Position numbers and translations under genes: made by a program. From JANWKQ01 sp964624635 (GTDB lineage: Bacteria; Bacteroidota; Bacteroidia; CAIKAF01): a stretch of DNA of 64,000 nucleotides. The stretch is from contig CAZUXM010000006.1 of assembly GCA_964624635.1 (NCBI GenBank), positions 1 to 64,000 on the forward strand, given 5' to 3'. The notes under the pieces are model-generated. The model did no database searches, was not told where the DNA came from, and saw nothing but the letters and a program-made list of their open reading frames with translations. The stretch's first letter is position 1; the number at the start of each line of letters is the position of its first letter. Below, piece by piece: positions 45,560-53,961 of the stretch.

Positions 45560-46421
45560 ATGAACTCAAATCGAAAAAAAACGGTTCTTATTACAGGTAG
45601 TTCTACCGGAATTGGTAAAGCAACTGCAGAATATTTTGTTCAACAAGGTTGGAATGTTGCAGCAACCATGCGTTCGCCCGAAAAGGCAACAGATTTTATA
45701 AAATCTGATAACCTAAAGTTATATGCCTTGGATGTAACTAATACGGATAGTATTAAAAAAGCAATTGAACTAGTCATACAGGATTTTGGAAACATAGATG
45801 TTATTGTGAATAACGCTGGTTATGGNNNNNNNNNNNNNAGCGGTAGGAATATTTGAAAAAGCATCACCGTCCGAAATTCAAAAACAATTTGATACCAATG
45901 TATTTGGAGTGTTTAATGTCATCAGAGAAATTCTTCCCCATTTTCGTGAAAAAAGATCAGGAACCATTATTAATGTGACCTCGATGGGTGGTAGAATTAC
46001 TTTCCCGTTGTATTCATTGTACCACGGTACCAAATGGGCATTAGAGGGTTTTGGAGAATCTTTACAGTTTGAATTGCGTCCTTTTAATATACGAGTTAAA
46101 AACGTAGAACCCGGAGCCATTAAAACAGATTTTTATACCAGGTCAATGAATGTATTTTCAAATCCTGCAGTAAAAGGGTATGATACTTACGAAAAAACAG
46201 TATTTGATAATACCCAAGCCGTTGAAAAAAATGCACCCGGTCCATTGGTAGTAGCTAAAACCATTTTTAGAGCCGCTAATTCTACTTCGTATAAACTACG
46301 TTATCCGGTAGGAGGGCAGGGACCTATGCTCATTATATTAAGAAAAATGTTACCGTTAAGATGGTTCAATGGAATAGTAAGTATGGTAGCTGAAAAAGGA
46401 TTTAAAAAACAAACAGCATAA
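45560..46421 (+). CDS. Short-chain dehydrogenase (contains an artificial-looking gap)
   Basis: Classical SDR: TGSSTGIGKATAEYF cofactor motif, ALDVTN, VNNAGYG, NVTSMGG catalytic Ser region and YSLYHGTKWALEGF catalytic Tyr-Lys. Thirteen N at 45826-45838 break the frame, but simply joining the flanks gives VNNAGYGAVGIFEKAS in one frame with the spacing normal for SDRs. So I read one intact gene of about 282 residues and no missing sequence. It is preceded by the TetR regulator and ends at a hairpin terminator. Confidence 0.88.
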
Positions 46422-46499
46422 GATTCCGGGCTTAATACGGAACAAAATTTTGGTTGGTTGATCAATTCTGACTATTCAGTTGGGATTGATTTGGTTAGG

Positions 46500-46523
46500 A
46501 AGCGGGTCGCAAGACCCGCTTTT
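46500..46523 (+). terminator. Rho-independent terminator after the SDR gene
   Basis: AAGCGGGTC (46500-46508), tetraloop GCAA, GACCCGCTT (46513-46521), then TT and C; it abuts the stop of the convergent OmpA-like gene. Confidence 0.8.
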
Positions 46524-47099
46524 CTATTTCGCAATAATTTTCATTTCTATTCTTCTATTCAAGCGATGACCATCTTCAAATGCATCATAACTTACACTGG
46601 TTAATATATTGTTCAGAAATTTTTCATCCAGTGTAGTCCCCGCTTTAAAAACATATTTTGATTTTTTACCTGTAACATCTGAAATCATGATTCTGGCAGA
46701 TGAACCATAACCTTTGCAACTAAATTGAGTGGCAGGTACTCCCAACGAAACCAGAATGTCTGATAATTCTTTCGCTTTTTTTTCTGTATATTTTTGATTA
46801 CTGGCAGTATTTCCTCTTATTTCGGTGTATAATCTAAATTCAACGATGGTAGTAGGTCGTGCCTTTAACCATTCGGCTATACTGCTAAAGGGGCTATCTG
46901 GTAATTTTACACATACAAAATCAGCTTCTTTACATGTAGTACAGATACAACCATGATTATAAACAAAAATTTCTCCTATTTCATATTCATTATGCATGAG
47001 CCCACCCATATCCAGTTCTTTCGATGCTTCAACAGTATATTGGGCATGAATACATATACCAACAAAAAATAATTGCAGAATTAATATCGTCTTTTTCAT
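46524..47099 (-). CDS. OmpA-like periplasmic/surface protein
   Basis: 191 residues from the ATG at 47099, which starts a good signal peptide (MKKTILILQLFFVGICIHAQ); longer in-frame starts up to 47258 would overlap the divergent exonuclease gene. The C-terminal half has an OmpA-type layout (TTIVEFRLYTEIRGNTASNQKYTEKKAKELSDILVSLGV, GYGSSARIMISD, HRLNRRIEMKI) found in peptidoglycan-associated proteins. The N-terminal part carries a CICTTCKEADFVC cysteine cluster, not usual for OmpA domains. It is divergent from the gene at 47145 with 45 bp between. Confidence 0.72.
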   Translation of the reverse strand: MKKTILILQLFFVGICIHAQYTVEASKELDMGGLMHNEYEIGEIFVYNHGCICTTCKEADFVCVKLPDSPFSSIAEWLKARPTTIVEFRLYTEIRGNTASNQKYTEKKAKELSDILVSLGVPATQFSCKGYGSSARIMISDVTGKKSKYVFKAGTTLDEKFLNNILTSVSYDAFEDGHRLNRRIEMKIIAK

Positions 47100-47144
47100 G
47101 ATTCTAAAATACAAATTTATTATCTTAGGCAAGCATCCATTGCC

Positions 47145-48523
47145 ATGAAATTTGCCATTGTTGATATTGAAACTACCGGAGGCACTTCCAACGATTCTCG
47201 TATTACGGAGGTAGCGGTGTTTATTCATGACGGTAAACAAGTGATTGATCAATTTCATTCATTGGTGAATCCTGAAATGGAAATTCCTCGTTTTATAACT
47301 GGCCTTACCGGAATTACCAATGAAATGGTAAGTAATGCTCCCTTGTTCGAAAACATCGCTGAGCAAATCGATACCCTTACCGCTGATTGTATTTTTGTAG
47401 CGCATAATGTTAATTTCGATTATTCTTTTTTACGACAGGAATTTAAATATGCAGGCATTGATTTTAAACGTAAAAAAATTTGTACTGTAAGATTGAGCCG
47501 TGCCATATTACCCGGATTTCCTTCGTACAGTTTAGGAAATCTTTGTGCTAATTTGGGGATTGATATTACTGATCGCCACCGTGCTGTTGGTGATGCAGAA
47601 GCCACCGTTCAATTATTTGAGATTCTATTGGCAAATGACCAACATCAGCATATTTCCAAAGCCATTCATGCTAAATCAAAAGAAGCCACTATTCCTCCGC
47701 ATTTAGATAAAATGATTTATGAAAATTTACCGGAAGAAACAGGCGTGTATTATTTTTTTAATGCAGAAGGAAAAGTAATTTATATTGGGAAAGCGATTAA
47801 TATTAAGCAACGCATCTATCAACATTTTACCGGTTCCAAAGGAGCCAAGCTTCGGTTTTTACATGAGGTGCATGATATTAGTTATACCATTACCGGGAGT
47901 GAACTGGCAGCATTGTTATTAGAAAGCGATGAAATAAAAAAGCACTTTCCCAAGTATAACAAAGCGCAACGACTTACCGGAAAATTCTTTTGTTTATATG
48001 ATTATGTTGATCAAATGGATGTACATCGTTTGGTGATAGGTAAAAAAACAAACAACCTCAGTCCGGTGATGTTGTTTAATTCATTAGATGCAGTACGCAG
48101 TTATTTATTTGAGTTGATGGAGAAGTTTGAACTATGTCCTAAATGTTGCGGAATAGATACTTCTCAGGGAGGACCTTGTTATGCGTATAGAGAAGAAAAA
48201 TGCAAAGGGGTTTGTTGTAACAAGGAAGATACCGAAGAATATAATGAAAGAGTACGGGCAGCGCTGGAATTTATCCGTTCGGAAACAGGGGATAAAATAA
48301 NNNNNNNNNNNNNNNNNNNNNNNNNNNNNNNNNNNNNNNNNNNNNNNNNNNNNNNCGTAATAGAGAGGAGAAATGTATTGTAGTGATCCAATCAGGGGTG
48401 TATAAAGGGTTTGGTTTTGTACCCACCGATATTCAAATTATGAATGTTGAAGAAGCCTTAGATTATATTACCTACTACCAGGACAATAGCGATGTACAAA
48501 GAATCTTGAGAGGGTGGGGGTAG
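47145..48523 (+). CDS. DnaQ-type exonuclease fused to UvrC-like GIY-YIG domain (contains a gap)
   Basis: About 455 residues. Residues 1-165 form a DEDDh 3'-5' exonuclease (FAIVDIETTGG, FVAHNVNFDYSFL, HRAVGDAEATVQL). A GIY-YIG nuclease follows at about 190-280 (LPEETGVYYFFNAEGKVIYIGKAINIKQRIYQHF), then a cysteine-bearing linker (CPKCCGIDTSQGGPCYAYREEKCKGVCC) as in Cho/UvrC-like proteins. Fifty-five N at 48301-48355 interrupt it. After the gap the frame continues NREEKCIVVIQSGVYKGFGFV to a TAG at 48521-48523, beyond the apparent early stop. Probable role in DNA repair. A cassette-type box follows at 48534. Confidence 0.87.
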
Positions 48524-48533
48524 GCAAGGTGTA

Positions 48534-48542
48534 GTTAGGTGC
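48534..48542 (+). repeat. Left boundary box GTTAGGTGC of cassette-like block 1
   Basis: GTTAGGT fits the integron core-site consensus GTTRRRY. Its exact reverse complement GCACCTAAC is at 49505-49513, so a 9-bp inverted pair brackets the phospholipase-D-like gene. It begins 11 bp after the stop of the exonuclease fusion gene. Confidence 0.45.
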
Positions 48543-48554
48543 TGGGCTTCTTTT

Positions 48555-49490
48555 TCATTTGTCCCATAAGGTTTTCAATTTCTGGATATCATTTTCTGAG
48601 ACAACCTTGATTCTATTTGTCATATTTGTTTCAAGGGCAGTGACCTTTAGAAAAGATTGAAACTTTGTCCAAGATATTTTTCTTTCTTCTGAATCCGTAT
48701 TGTCATGGTAAAAATATGTATAACCGTCTACAGCTTCCTTCTTCAATATTGTCGAGGGAGGATAGATATAACTACGTGTTTTGTCTGAATTACTAAAACG
48801 AAGAATAATTTGGTCACCCTCTTTTGCGGCCTTACTAAACTCAGTATTGTTCTTCCATCTTAAAAAGCTAATGTCATCTTCATCGATTTTCGTTTCATTT
48901 GAAACGACAGTAGTTGTTCTTTCTACATCCTCTTTTATTTTATCATAAGTTCTATCTTTTATTGGAAAAGCAGAAACAAACCAATAAAGATTACCAAATT
49001 TCTTTTGTCTGACTTTAGAGTTAGCTGTCGGTTTTGATGGCCGTCTGATAACATTTATCTTCAACAATGATTGAATATGACCTTCATTCAATAGAGTTGA
49101 TTCAGAAATCAAGTTATGACAAAATGCTCTGGCATCAGAAAGTAAAACATCATCTTTGGTTACTATTGAAGATTCAATAAGTTTTTCAGCACTGCTTTTC
49201 GATAGGTTAGCAGAACCAATAACGAGAAAAGTATCTGTCAGTAAAATCTTTGAATGTAGCTGTTGATTAGAGAATACTTTAACCCCCTTGTTGAAATAGG
49301 TCTCAATAGTTTTAGCTGAAGTTTCACCAAACTTGATTGCATAATTGGAGGCATCACAAATCAATGTGTCTCCTTTACTCAAATTCAGTTTGTCGGAGGT
49401 AACGTAAGCAATACAAGCAATTTTCCTTTGTCGGGCAGTCAACAGCTTATTTACTTCTTTCCATATATCACCTGTCAAAAATTTTTCCAT
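48555..49490 (-). CDS. Phospholipase D-like protein with a single HKD motif
   Basis: 311 residues, no signal peptide. One HKD site: His79, Lys81, Asp86 (LHSKILLTD) followed by GSANLS (92-97), preceded by a strand-rich region with a basic stretch (TARQRKIACIAYVTS). Single-HKD proteins dimerise to form one active site, as in Nuc and the BfiI restriction endonuclease, so nuclease activity is plausible. The C-terminal 150 residues (FGNLYWFVSAFP, EGDQIILRFSNSDKTRSYIYPPSTILKK) look like a separate DNA- or ligand-binding domain; I do not recognise it. The gene is framed by GTTAGGTGC and GCACCTAAC and is transcribed against its flanking repeats. Confidence 0.75.
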   Translation of the reverse strand: MEKFLTGDIWKEVNKLLTARQRKIACIAYVTSDKLNLSKGDTLICDASNYAIKFGETSAKTIETYFNKGVKVFSNQQLHSKILLTDTFLVIGSANLSKSSAEKLIESSIVTKDDVLLSDARAFCHNLISESTLLNEGHIQSLLKINVIRRPSKPTANSKVRQKKFGNLYWFVSAFPIKDRTYDKIKEDVERTTTVVSNETKIDEDDISFLRWKNNTEFSKAAKEGDQIILRFSNSDKTRSYIYPPSTILKKEAVDGYTYFYHDNTDSEERKISWTKFQSFLKVTALETNMTNRIKVVSENDIQKLKTLWDK

Positions 49491-49504
49491 AGAGGTTTAG
49501 CCTT

Positions 49505-49680
49505 GCACCTAACGAAGAATTATTTACCACGTTACCGGCTTATAAATATCGGAACTTTAATTTAAACCGCAATGAAAGCGGGGCGTAAATTTTTTACAAT
49601 ACGCACAGGCGGATTAAGTGCTAAAAGCATTGATTTTACTATGATGTAGGCAATTTTATAAAATTGGAGATAGGTAATGT
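49505..49680 (+). repeat. Structured intergenic repeat, copy 1 (attC-like)
   Basis: Starts with GCACCTAACGAAG. The 32 bases from 49507 to 49538 (through ACCACGTTACCGG) match copy 2 with two differences. Two internal hairpins follow: CCGC/GCGG (49567-49570, 49578-49581) and GCGTA/TACGC (49583-49587, 49600-49604). Both are present in copy 2 with changed but still paired bases. The motif AGGCGG.TTA.GT.CTAAAA is shared. The end (AGGTAATGT, 49672-49680) pairs partly with the beginning. Together with flanking bases it fills the 300-bp gap between genes; nothing else was seen there. Confidence 0.6.
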
Positions 49681-49790
49681 TTTATGAGGCTGTCAATCTC
49701 GTTATAAATGTGAGAAGTCCCAAGAAATCCTTGCATTTTTTTGTTACATTGAGATAAAGATTGTAAATTCAACTGAATCTAAGTAGATAA

Positions 49791-51274
49791 ATGAAGAAGA
49801 GTCTCTGGTTAGTTTTTGTGTCTTTTATTACAGCACAATTATATTCACAAGTNNNNNNNNNNGGATAACACTTACGTGAACCATATTTTGTTTTTAAATA
49901 ATGGCACCAGTCTTATTTCATATGATTATATGTCCAACTCAAGAATTGTTAATTTAAGTAGTACTGGAGATACCATTTGGTCAAAAGAATATTCAACCTT
50001 TAAAATTGATAATTTATTTGAGATTAGTGGCAACCAAATAGCATATACTGGTGATTTAAGGACGGCGTTTGTTCATGACAAAGTTTTTGGAGTTATGGAT
50101 TCTATTGGAAATATACTTTGGGTAAAAAAAGTTGAGAGTACATCACTGCTTAGAAAATATGATATCGATACTCTAGCAAATTCGAAATTGTTATATACAA
50201 TTTATGGCAAAACTGGATGGAAGTAATTTAGAGTCCAAAATTGAAAAAAATATCACTCCAATATTAATACCCAGATTAAGACATAGCGTTGCCACGGCAG
50301 ATTCAGGTTGGATTTCAATTGCTAAAGAAAATAATAAGTTACTTTTTATCAAGCATGATAAATACGATTCAATTGTAACTTCATTTCGATATGTTCATTC
50401 CCCATCGTATGAAAGTGCCGATGCTGTAGATATAGATTATCTTAATGACACTACATTGTTGCTTCTATGTGATGGTGTCGCAAATAAAAGTTATCTATAT
50501 TTTCTAAAACTTAATGGCGACCAAATTTCAAAATATGGTTATTTTCATGCAGACGACTCAATAAATACTAAGATTGTATTTAGGGATTTTTACATTCATC
50601 ATGATACCATTTTTGTATTAGGATATAGTTTGAAATCTATTTTCTTAGACGGTATCACCATATTTAAAGGCTTCATTATCAAGCTCAATTTAAATGGCGA
50701 AGTGATCTCTGGTAATTATTATTATTATCAAACGAATATTGATGACTATTATTTAAAATACGGTATGTCTGACAGTAGCTTTAGCTATTCATATTATGAA
50801 AAATCTGATTCTATTGTTATCTTAAATAATACATTGTACAATAATCTGCATGGGTGTTATTATGAAAACCTGAATTTGGGTAGGGTCAGTTATTCTGATA
50901 ATTCAGAGCCAATTTTTTTAACTCAGGAGCCAGTAATTGTAAAAGACACTTTGATATCCTACATGAATGTTAATGTTGAATATGCTAGTGGATGTGGCGA
51001 AATAGCTTATTTTTCAATATCAGAGAATGAGGTGGTTTTTATAGCTTACCCAAATCCATTTACGGAAAAATTCATAATTACCGGTTTAAATGCAAACGAG
51101 AAGTATTTAATATCTATTTTTGATATTAAAGGAGTAAGTCATATTAGTAGAACAGTGGATAATTTAGAAAATGTGGATTTTGATTGTAGTTATCTCAGTA
51201 GTGGTATTTATTTTATAAAATTACATAATATTAAAAATAGCCATTCTCAGTGGATTAAGGTTGTGAAAAACTAA
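49791..51274 (+). pseudogene. T9SS-sorted secreted protein, gene split by a frameshift and a gap
   Basis: Begins with a signal peptide (MKKSLWLVFVSFITAQLYSQ, ATG at 49791). Ten N at 49853-49862 break the frame, but joining the flanks directly gives SQVDNTYVNHILFLNNG. The frame then stops at 50226; removing one A from the AAAA run at 50209-50212 restores LYTIYGKLDGSNLESKIEKN and reading continues to 51274. The body is strand-rich with repeated units (GDTIWSKEYSTF; GNILWVKKVES) like secreted beta-propeller proteins. The C-terminus (VFIAYPNPFTEKFIITGL ... SGIYFIKL ... WIKVVKN) is a Por-type T9SS sorting domain. It could be a real pseudogene or a single-base error. Confidence 0.72.
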
Positions 51275-51301
51275 TATCAATTCATATTTTCAAAGAATGT
51301 T

Positions 51302-51469
51302 ACCTAACGAAGCACTATTTACCACGTTACCGGATTTAAAAATACAAAACTTAAATCAAATCCGAAAGGATTAACGGCCGTAAATTATTCAAATACGGCC
51401 AGGCGGGTTATGTTCTAAAACCTTTATGTAATTCGGGATACCGGTAATGTGGAAAATTAGCAGTTAGCT
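51302..51469 (+). repeat. Structured intergenic repeat, copy 2 (attC-like)
   Basis: Begins 27 bp after the T9SS cargo gene with ACCTAAC (51302-51308, matches RYYYAAC). Contains ACCACGTTACCGG (51321-51333), the stem AATCC-GAAA-GGATT (51359-51372), the perfect stem GGCCGTA/TACGGCC (51376-51382, 51394-51400) and AGGCGGGTTATGTTCTAAAA. It closes with CCGGTAATGTGG (51441-51452), nearly complementary to CCACGTTACCGG, and GTTAGCT (51463-51469). The whole element can fold into one long hairpin whose ends are the CTAAC and GTTAG boxes. Confidence 0.6.
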
Positions 51470-51502
51470 GGCGTTTATCTGTTGTCCAATGTTATCAACA
51501 CT

Positions 51503-52621
51503 CTACACACCATTGATAAATTCTTCATTGAAATATTGGGCAATGTCTTTATAAATTTTCTTTTTCGCAAAGAGCAACTTAAATATAAATATCTTCATGT
51601 CTTCAACAGCATAAAGTGCATTTTCAGCATCCTTCAATTTGGGTTTGTAACCAGCATGAATTATTCTATTACGAATTTGATAAGCCTTTTCATACCAAAT
51701 ATTTACAGGAGTTGACGCTTTAGTAATATCCCAGCTTCCTCCAATTCTACTTGATATTTCCTTTTTAATAATTGAAAGAAATGGTGTATCGTCCATTATC
51801 TGAAGAATATCTTGTTCTGATTTACCCTCAATAAGTAGGAATCGGTGGTAAAGCGTTCTGATGAAAGACTCAAAGCTCATCTGTGAATATAAAATTGATT
51901 CTCTATATAAACCATTTGCTATATAATGATGCGAAGATGCCAGTAACTCTTCCGATAAATTAAAGGGATGCAAATCACCAAGAATACTTCCAGTTGTTAT
52001 CAGGATTTCATCCAACTCTTCCGTTTTCATAGCCTCAACAGGGGTAGGATGGTTGTAGTTAAGATAAAACGGTCCAACAAATTCAACCTTCCATGATCCG
52101 GCTTCAATAATTCTGAAAAAAGACAAAAAATGAATTGACTGATTATTTACATAATTCACTCCCGGCTCTTTAGTATTCATTTTATATGCTTCGATAAAGC
52201 TATTAAAGGTGTGAATTAATGTGTCGAAGTAACCTTGATAATTATCCATTGTAATTTTGTCTCCACAAGTAAATGTCATTTCAATAATAGTATGTTCTTT
52301 ATGGAAATATGGGAAATAGTTGGGTACATCAAGAGGAAAATAAGCTTCTATAAACCCTATTTTTGTTACACTATATGAGCACAGTCCGTTTTTAGCTGGA
52401 AAATGGAAAAGAAAGTCAGGTTTTATTCTTAGATTAAATGGGATAGCAATCTTAAATTGTACCACATAAGAATTTGGAATTTTCTCCTTTTGAGTAATAT
52501 TGGCTATACGTTTATCAAAAATTTCTTTGTCTAAATAGAAAACATCCTTTGTTTCCAGCAAAACCCGATCGGAGATTTCTTTTACTAGCTTTTCTTGGAA
52601 TTTTTTGAAGTCCGAATTCAT
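51503..52621 (-). CDS. HEPN-like domain protein of unknown role
   Basis: 372 residues. The N-terminal 200 residues are strand-rich and unfamiliar (FKIAIPFNLRIKPDFLFHFPAKNG). The C-terminal 140 are helical and fit a HEPN-type domain: LYRESILYSQMSFESFIRTLYHRF, then YQIRNRIIHAGYKP with an Rx4H motif (RNRIIH), which in many HEPN toxins and defence RNases is the catalytic site. Function is inferred only. Followed (upstream in its own sense) by a lipoprotein gene 27 bp away on the same strand. Both lie in cassette-like block 3, bounded by GTTAGCT (51463) and AGCTAAC (53398). Confidence 0.65.
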   Translation of the reverse strand: MNSDFKKFQEKLVKEISDRVLLETKDVFYLDKEIFDKRIANITQKEKIPNSYVVQFKIAIPFNLRIKPDFLFHFPAKNGLCSYSVTKIGFIEAYFPLDVPNYFPYFHKEHTIIEMTFTCGDKITMDNYQGYFDTLIHTFNSFIEAYKMNTKEPGVNYVNNQSIHFLSFFRIIEAGSWKVEFVGPFYLNYNHPTPVEAMKTEELDEILITTGSILGDLHPFNLSEELLASSHHYIANGLYRESILYSQMSFESFIRTLYHRFLLIEGKSEQDILQIMDDTPFLSIIKKEISSRIGGSWDITKASTPVNIWYEKAYQIRNRIIHAGYKPKLKDAENALYAVEDMKIFIFKLLFAKKKIYKDIAQYFNEEFINGV

Positions 52622-52648
52622 TTTTTTGAATATTTTATTAGATTAATG

Positions 52649-53380
52649 TCAATATTCCTTTAGCGGATTATAATTTTTGAATCTTGGAAAATCTATTTTG
52701 GTGTATGGTTTATTCTCAACGAGATATTTAACCTTTCCATTTTTGTCTGTTGTAGTAACATTAATTTTATTATCAAAAATGTCAACACTTGCGAACTCTT
52801 TCAAACTGTCACCTTCAATTCTAATAAAAATGGTCTCTACACCACCGGTGACTATCCATGAATCAATACAGTTTAGTTCTTTGTTATATTGCATATTAGG
52901 AAACTCTTCTGAATTCTCCATATAAATAATAGAACTCCATTGCTTGTCAAAAATGAATAATTTCCTCACTTCATTAGAGCCTCTTGCTGCAGTTGCTGAA
53001 ACATAGGTTAAATCATTAAATCCATCGTTATTAAAGTCTGTGATTTTAACATCACACCCTAATAAATCATCTTTCTCATAAGTAAAAAATTGCTTTGAAC
53101 CCCATTTACCGTCTTGTTTGTCGAAAAACTCAATTTCAACAAAGCCACTATCATTTCCTTGATAATTTCTTATCTCAATCATGTTTTCTCCTTTGTAACC
53201 TATATTCAAACTGTCAACAAATTTCTCAACTAAAGGCAAACTGTCGCGTTTTGAAACTACTTTCAAAGTATCTGATTGAATTAAGCTATCCTTTGAATTG
53301 TCGCCATTTGGTTTAACAGAATTCCTACCACAAGAGATCAAACCAAATGTCAATAATAGGATGGTGAATTTGTTAATCAT
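52649..53380 (-). CDS. Lipoprotein with FG-GAP-like segment
   Basis: 243 residues with a lipoprotein signal (MINKFTILLLTFGLISC, Cys17) and a Ser/Asp-rich linker. The middle has one calcium-loop type segment (VKITDFNNDGFNDLTYVSATAARGSNEVRKLFIF) as in VCBS/FG-GAP or XAC2610-like proteins, flanked by strands (GFVEIEFFDKQDGKWGSKQFFTY). It is likely on the outer membrane or cell surface. Cotranscribed with the HEPN-like gene downstream (27 bp). No specific function can be given. Confidence 0.7.
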   Translation of the reverse strand: MINKFTILLLTFGLISCGRNSVKPNGDNSKDSLIQSDTLKVVSKRDSLPLVEKFVDSLNIGYKGENMIEIRNYQGNDSGFVEIEFFDKQDGKWGSKQFFTYEKDDLLGCDVKITDFNNDGFNDLTYVSATAARGSNEVRKLFIFDKQWSSIIYMENSEEFPNMQYNKELNCIDSWIVTGGVETIFIRIEGDSLKEFASVDIFDNKINVTTTDKNGKVKYLVENKPYTKIDFPRFKNYNPLKEY

Positions 53381-53397
53381 TTATGGTCTGAATGACA

Positions 53398-53476
53398 GCT
53401 AACTACTATTTAACCAAACTAAATTTACGCTAATTATTTGAATTACAGTGATTGGATAAATTCCATTTTGTTAGCA
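53398..53476 (+). repeat. Candidate third attC-like element
   Basis: AGCTAAC (53398-53404) is the reverse complement of GTTAGCT at the end of copy 2, and the following ACTATTT-ACCA segment resembles the start of the other copies (CACTATTTACCA). GTTAGCA at 53470-53476 could be its closing box, giving 79 bp, within the usual attC range. The middle is diverged and lacks the GC-rich stems, so this copy is tentative. Confidence 0.35.
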
Positions 53477-53544
53477 TCCTGTTTGTAAATCAAAAATGGA
53501 TTGATGAACAGGTTGATGAATAAATTGGAATGAATAAAAACCAA

Positions 53545-53686
53545 TGGGATTATTGTCGCTTCGCTCCAATGGACCCATTAGCCTCCATTGTCAAAATCAA
53601 AAGCCCGTTTTAGTTGTTCTAATTGGTTGATTTAAATGGTTAAGTGTAATCGCTGGGATTATTGTCGCTACGCTCCAATGGACCCA
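53545..53686 (+). repeat. 33-bp direct repeat pair next to an assembly gap
   Basis: The segment starting TGGGATTATTGTCGCT and ending CGCTCCAATGGACCCA occurs at 53545-53577 and 53654-53686 with one difference (T or A at its 17th base). The second copy runs straight into a 38-N gap (53687-53724), so further copies may be missing. The 383 bp between the lipoprotein and tRNA-Lys otherwise hold the third attC-like element and no gene. Confidence 0.7.
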
Positions 53687-53731
53687 NNNNNNNNNNNNNN
53701 NNNNNNNNNNNNNNNNNNNNNNNNTTTAGGC

Positions 53732-53758
53732 AAAAAAAGAGGGCAACAACCGTTGCCC
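53732..53758 (-). terminator. Rho-independent terminator of tRNA-Lys
   Basis: On the minus strand GGGCAAC, loop GGTT, GTTGCCC, then TCTTTTTTT, starting six bases after the tRNA 3' end. Confidence 0.9.
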
Positions 53759-53763
53759 TTTTG

Positions 53764-53836
53764 TGATCCCGCTGGGACTCGAACCCAGGACCCCTACATT
53801 AAAAGTGTAATGCTCTACCAACTGAGCTACGGAATC
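53764..53836 (-). tRNA. tRNA-Lys (anticodon UUU)
   Basis: 73-nt cloverleaf on the minus strand. Acceptor GATTCCG pairs with CGGGATC (one G-U), discriminator A; D arm GCTCAGTTGGTAGAGC; anticodon loop CTTTTAA giving anticodon TTT; T arm with GGTTCGAGTCC. No CCA is encoded. A terminator hairpin follows directly. The cassette-like region lies on its downstream side. Confidence 0.96.
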
Positions 53837-53961
53837 AATAAAATATGTTGAATTCCTCGGGGATTACTAAATGAACGTCCTTTAAAAAGGAGTGCAAATG
53901 TAATTTTTAAAAGTTTATTTACCAACTTTTTTTTAAGGATGCTTAAAACTAGTGAATAACT

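Noticed and set aside
49491..53763. A prophage or insertion sequence in the accessory region
   Set aside because: No transposase, integrase, capsid, terminase or terminal inverted repeats of IS type were found; the repeats fit structured cassette sites better.
53636..53851. Plus-strand open frame with the string CDPAGTRTQDP
   Set aside because: It is the antisense of tRNA-Lys running through a gap, a common false ORF.
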